Source: an uncultured bacterium
GTDB taxonomy: Bacteria; Patescibacteriota; Minisyncoccia; Phycocordibacterales; PALSA-1337
Assembly: GCA_903876465.1 (NCBI GenBank)
Contig: CAIRAF010000023.1
Location: forward strand, 1-8,480
Length of the DNA stretch: 8,480 bases
Reading direction: 5' to 3'
The notes beneath the pieces are model-generated. The model made no database searches. It saw nothing but the letters and a program-made list of their open reading frames with translations, and had not been told where the DNA came from. Each line of letters opens with the position of its first letter. The first letter of the stretch is position 1. The position numbers and the translations under genes were made by a program. Below are positions 6,374-8,480 of the stretch, piece after piece.

Positions 6374-6379
6374 AGGGCA

Positions 6380-7144
6380 ATGAAATCTCCTGATATATTG
6401 AATAATCTTTCTCACCACGCTTATTTATTAGTTGGCGATGAACAGACTCGCGATTCACTCATTTCCACACTTGAAAAAGAACATAAGATAATCTCTCAAG
6501 GAAATCCTGACTTTTATATTAGAAATTATGAAACTTTCACTATTGATGATTCAAGAGAGATTAAGGTTCTCCATAATACTAGACCTTTGTTGGATTTAGA
6601 TAAAAAGAATGCTGGTGCTGGTAAGAAAATTTTTATCTTAACAATGAATGGTATTACTATTGAAGCCCAGAATTCATTACTTAAATTACTTGAAGAACCA
6701 GCGGAGTATGCTCACTTCTTTTTAATTATTCCATCAGCTCATTTATTGTTACCAACGGTGAAGTCACGCCTTTCAATTGTTGATGATTTATTTAACGACG
6801 CAAAAAAACAGTCTCGTAATACTTTAAAAGAAATCGATCCTGAATTACTCAAAGAAGCGGAGTCGTTCCTAAAAGCTACTCAAACTAAGCGTCTTGATCT
6901 TGTAAAAGCATTAACTGACTCAATCTCAAAAGAAAAAAAGACAAAACAAGATGCGATTGATTTCCTAAGTGCAATTGAGTCAATTCTTTATGAGGGAGCA
7001 GGCACAAAAGCGAACAACCTAAAGTTAGAAGGTTTGATTAAGAACAAAAAAGGATTGGAGGCAATTGGTTTAGCTCGTAACTATATCCATGATCGTGCGC
7101 CATCTGTGAAGATGTTGCTCGAATATGTCGCTTTGAATGTCTAG
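6380..7144 (+). CDS. holB: DNA polymerase III clamp-loader delta' subunit (HolB-like)
   Basis: Delta' is the stator of the clamp loader, which opens and loads the sliding clamp for DNA polymerase III. This 254-residue protein keeps the delta'/gamma AAA+ signature AQNSLLKLLEEP (96-107), followed by AHFFLIIPSAHLLLPTVKSR (111-130), which corresponds to the sensor 1 and SRC region. In place of a Walker A there is YLLVGDEQTRDSLIS (15-29), in keeping with delta' generally being unable to hydrolyse ATP. It is shorter than the usual 320-340 residues, the collar domain is reduced, and there is no cysteine at all, so the four-Cys zinc module of typical delta' and gamma/tau is absent. The final residue before SRL would be Cys in an SRC motif. 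The gene is separated from mreB by 30 nt. HolB fits best; a reduced gamma/tau paralogue is less likely because the P-loop is missing. Confidence 0.85.
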   Translation: MKSPDILNNLSHHAYLLVGDEQTRDSLISTLEKEHKIISQGNPDFYIRNYETFTIDDSREIKVLHNTRPLLDLDKKNAGAGKKIFILTMNGITIEAQNSLLKLLEEPAEYAHFFLIIPSAHLLLPTVKSRLSIVDDLFNDAKKQSRNTLKEIDPELLKEAESFLKATQTKRLDLVKALTDSISKEKKTKQDAIDFLSAIESILYEGAGTKANNLKLEGLIKNKKGLEAIGLARNYIHDRAPSVKMLLEYVALNV

Positions 7145-7168
7145 AAATGTGTAGTTTTTGAACATAAA

Positions 7169-7177
7169 TGCTACAAT
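7169..7177 (+). promoter_or_regulatory. Possible extended -10 promoter of frr
   Basis: TGC then TACAAT (7172-7177, 5 of 6 consensus bases) lies in the 73-nt gap between the delta' gene and frr, with no recognisable -35 box. Transcription would begin near 7184 and leave a leader of about 34 nt before ATG 7218. A second, weaker -10-like CATAAT occurs at 7195-7200. There is no Shine-Dalgarno in the leader. Confidence 0.4.
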
Positions 7178-7217
7178 ATGCTCATACTTTTATTCATAAT
7201 ACTTACTCACTAATCAT

Positions 7218-7769
7218 ATGGCTTACGACTTTAATCCTTTCAAAAAACAAATAGCTTCGACCGAAGAATGGCTCAAGAAAGAGTTTCAGCAGATTCGCAC
7301 AGGACAGGCCAATCCTTCCATACTTGATGCTGTCAAAGTTGAGGTTTATGGAGCCCCAATGTCTCTCAAAGAAGTTGCTAGTGTCATGATAGAAGGCGCA
7401 CGCACACTACGCGTGGCTCCATGGGACAAGGGTCAAATCAAAGATGTTGAAAAAGGAATCAATCTAGCAAATCTCGGTCTTTCAGTTATTGCAGATGACC
7501 AGGGATTACGCGTCAATTTTCCTGAACTTACTTCTGAACGTCGTGCAGAAATTATTAAGACAGCCAAAGAAAAACTTGAAGAAGCCAAGAAGCAACTTCG
7601 CTCACATCGTGATGTAACTGTTAAGGATCTTGATGCAAAAGAGAAGTCAGGTGCTATGGGTAAAGACGATGTTTTTCGTGGAAAGAAAGATGCACAGAAG
7701 CTTGTAGATGATTGTAATAAAAAGATGGAAGGGGAATTCGCCAAAAAAGAGAAAGAGCTTGCGGGATAA
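7218..7769 (+). CDS. frr: Ribosome recycling factor
   Basis: Works with EF-G to split post-termination ribosomes into subunits. The 183-residue length matches the family (about 185). The order of features is typical: an N-terminal helix with FQQIRTGQANPSILDAVKVE (residues 24-43), then the small beta domain with GARTLRVAPWDKGQIKDVEK, then DDQGLRVNFPELTSERRAEI, then two long charged helices (from about 110) ending in lysine-rich sequence. RTGQANPS corresponds to the RTGRASPS motif of most homologues. ATG 7218 is chosen because it starts the conserved N-terminus directly. The leader has no Shine-Dalgarno. In many bacteria frr lies upstream of uppS, cdsA, dxr and rseP; here the last of these, rseP, follows after 32 nt, so a shortened version of that gene order is kept and co-transcription is likely. 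Confidence 0.96.
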   Translation: MAYDFNPFKKQIASTEEWLKKEFQQIRTGQANPSILDAVKVEVYGAPMSLKEVASVMIEGARTLRVAPWDKGQIKDVEKGINLANLGLSVIADDQGLRVNFPELTSERRAEIIKTAKEKLEEAKKQLRSHRDVTVKDLDAKEKSGAMGKDDVFRGKKDAQKLVDDCNKKMEGEFAKKEKELAG

Positions 7770-7786
7770 AAAGTAAAAGTAATTTG

Positions 7787-7800
7787 TAAATAGTAAATAG
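7787..7800 (+). repeat. TAAATAG tandem pair between frr and rseP
   Basis: The 7-mer TAAATAG occurs twice head to tail just before the rseP start codon, preceded by related AAAAGTAA units (7770-7781). It leaves no room for a Shine-Dalgarno. I see no -10 box of good quality here, so rseP is probably expressed with frr. Confidence 0.4.
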
Positions 7801-7801
7801 A

Positions 7802-8320
7802 ATGGTCACTGTCATAATTTTCTTAATTGTTCTTGCAATACTCATATTCGTTCACGAATTGGGACATTTTTTGTTTGCCAAGATGTTTGGTATTCGAGTA
7901 GATGCTTTCAAGATTGGTTTTGGTCCAAAGATTTTTGCTTGGACACCAAAAGATAAACATGGGAAGAAAGGAGAAACAGAGTACGGTTTGAATCTTATTC
8001 CTTTTGGAGGATATGTGAAGATTTTTGGTGAGAATCCAGACGCAGAATCTACTCTCGGAGTTGATCATAAAAGAAGTATGGTTCATAAGAAGAAGTGGCA
8101 GCAGATCATTGTTTTGGCTGGAGGAGTACTTTTCAATGCAATTTTCGCTTGGATATTATATTCAGGATTATTCTTCTTTGGGGGAAATGTGCCTATCGAT
8201 GCTTTTGCTGGTTATTCTCAATATTTTTCTAATCCACATATTATTGTTGTAGATTCGAATAAGGATTCTCCTGCAGAGAAAGCGGGAATCGGGATTGGTG
8301 ATGTGGAAAGTCATATTTAA
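7802..8320 (+). CDS. rseP: RseP/site-2 zinc metalloprotease, truncated in the PDZ domain
   Basis: RseP-family proteases cut transmembrane substrates such as anti-sigma factors and leftover signal peptides. Only 172 residues remain of a usual 350-450. Present are the first membrane helix with the zinc motif HELGH (18-22), then PFGGYVKIFGE (67-77), then the second hydrophobic segment with AGGVLFNAIFAW (106-117), and the start of a PDZ domain with DSPAEKAGIGIGD (155-167). The frame ends at TAA 8318-8320 just after the PDZ GD. The rest of the PDZ domain, the last membrane helices and the C-terminal LDG motif with the third zinc ligand are absent. I find no continuation in the three plus-strand frames before the window ends. 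A GC-rich palindromic repeat starts 21 nt after the stop. It is either a broken gene, probably inactive as a protease, or one separated from its remainder by an insertion. Confidence 0.85.
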   Translation: MVTVIIFLIVLAILIFVHELGHFLFAKMFGIRVDAFKIGFGPKIFAWTPKDKHGKKGETEYGLNLIPFGGYVKIFGENPDAESTLGVDHKRSMVHKKKWQQIIVLAGGVLFNAIFAWILYSGLFFFGGNVPIDAFAGYSQYFSNPHIIVVDSNKDSPAEKAGIGIGDVESHI

Positions 8321-8340
8321 TATAATTAATAAGGAAATGG

Positions 8341-8406
8341 ATCCCGGGTCCCTGCCTGCCGGTAGGCAAGAAGCCCGGGATGACAAAGAGTGGCGTGGGA
8401 ATGACA
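8341..8406. repeat. GC-rich palindromic repeat element
   Basis: An abrupt island of about 65% GC in AT-rich sequence. The outer arms ATCCCGGG (8341-8348) and CCCGGGAT (8374-8381) enclose a second, nearly perfect palindrome, TGCCTGCC and GGTAGGCA (8353-8360 and 8361-8368, one G-T wobble). GGGATGACA (8377-8385) is followed by GGGAATGACA (8397-8406), so the end sequence occurs twice. Repeats of this kind, with ends reading GGATCCCG and GGGATGACA, are known in Rickettsia as palindromic elements and in other genomes as intergenic repeats. It directly follows the broken rseP and may mark where the gene was interrupted. It is not a transposon, having neither a transposase nor a coding sequence. Confidence 0.7.
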
Positions 8407-8418
8407 AAAAATTTAAAC

Positions 8419-8446
8419 AAAAAACCACAGGAGTGTGTGGTTTTTT
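8419..8446 (+). terminator. Rho-independent terminator, probably bidirectional
   Basis: An A run and ACCACA (8419-8429) pairs with TGTGGTTTTTT (8436-8446), giving an 11-bp stem whose core is CCACA/TGTGG, with a 6-nt loop (8430-8435) and a T tract in the outer stem. Because both ends are A and T runs it could stop transcription in either direction. It lies 99 nt after the truncated rseP stop and would end the frr-rseP transcript. Confidence 0.8.
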
Positions 8447-8480
8447 GTATATCTAATTATTTTAAAGTTAGATTTTTAGG
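8447..8480. other. Unassigned AT-rich end of window
   Basis: Thirty-four AT-rich bases after the terminator. I see no gene start, no repeat and no continuation of rseP here. Confidence 0.5.

Noticed and set aside
7145..7217. A structured RNA or riboswitch in the frr leader
   Set aside because: Only 4-bp complementary pieces (GTAG and CTAC) and short direct repeats are visible; no stable fold or known motif.
8168..8428. An 86-codon minus-strand frame with a SLPAGR-like segment at the end of the window
   Set aside because: It is the translation of the palindromic repeat and of antisense rseP; no sign of a real protein.
1..8480. A reassigned genetic code (TGA read as an amino acid, as in some CPR groups)
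   Set aside because: TGA is not used as a stop by the called genes, but all frames have normal family lengths under the standard code and need no TGA read-through.

Overview
The window looks like a compact, AT-rich bacterial chromosome segment carrying housekeeping genes. The most likely source is a reduced-genome lineage of the Patescibacteria/CPR (Parcubacteria-like). The grounds are tight gene packing, small versions of core proteins, a PriA homologue whose helicase motifs have decayed, no recognisable Shine-Dalgarno sequence before any gene, and the wording of the RseP and Fmt motifs. The assignment is an inference. The genes I call end in TAA or TAG, never TGA, but the standard code explains every frame.

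Layout. Positions 2-187 hold the 3' end of a ribosome hibernation factor (HPF/RaiA family), followed by a possible 60-residue membrane protein (196-378). A minus-strand cluster follows in the order priA > def > fmt (3891 down to 391), an order known from other bacteria such as Bacillus subtilis. It couples replication restart with processing of the protein N-terminal formyl-methionine. From a short divergent promoter region (about 3892-3955) a plus-strand series runs murA > mreB > holB-like delta' > frr > rseP (3956-8320), covering wall precursor synthesis, cell shape, clamp loading, ribosome recycling and intramembrane proteolysis. The rseP homologue stops inside its PDZ domain. It is followed at once by a GC-rich palindromic repeat (8341-8406) and a hairpin terminator (8419-8446).

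Main points of interest. (1) Five genes (priA, def, murA, mreB, holB) have a sigma70-type -10 box ending only 6-9 nt before the start codon, which predicts leaderless or nearly leaderless mRNAs; four of the five also have a -35 box at exactly 17 bp. (2) The priA and murA promoters overlap at their -35 boxes and lie over a 9-bp direct repeat with a 10-bp period. (3) PriA keeps its eight zinc-ligand cysteines and its C-terminal domain but has lost the Walker A, DEEH and arginine-finger motifs. (4) A repeat-like inverted sequence sits in frame in a PriA linker. (5) RseP is truncated beside a second, unrelated palindromic repeat. I found no CRISPR array, transposase, defence system, rRNA or tRNA. 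Any novelty here lies in the decayed core genes and the expression architecture, not in a new gene cassette.
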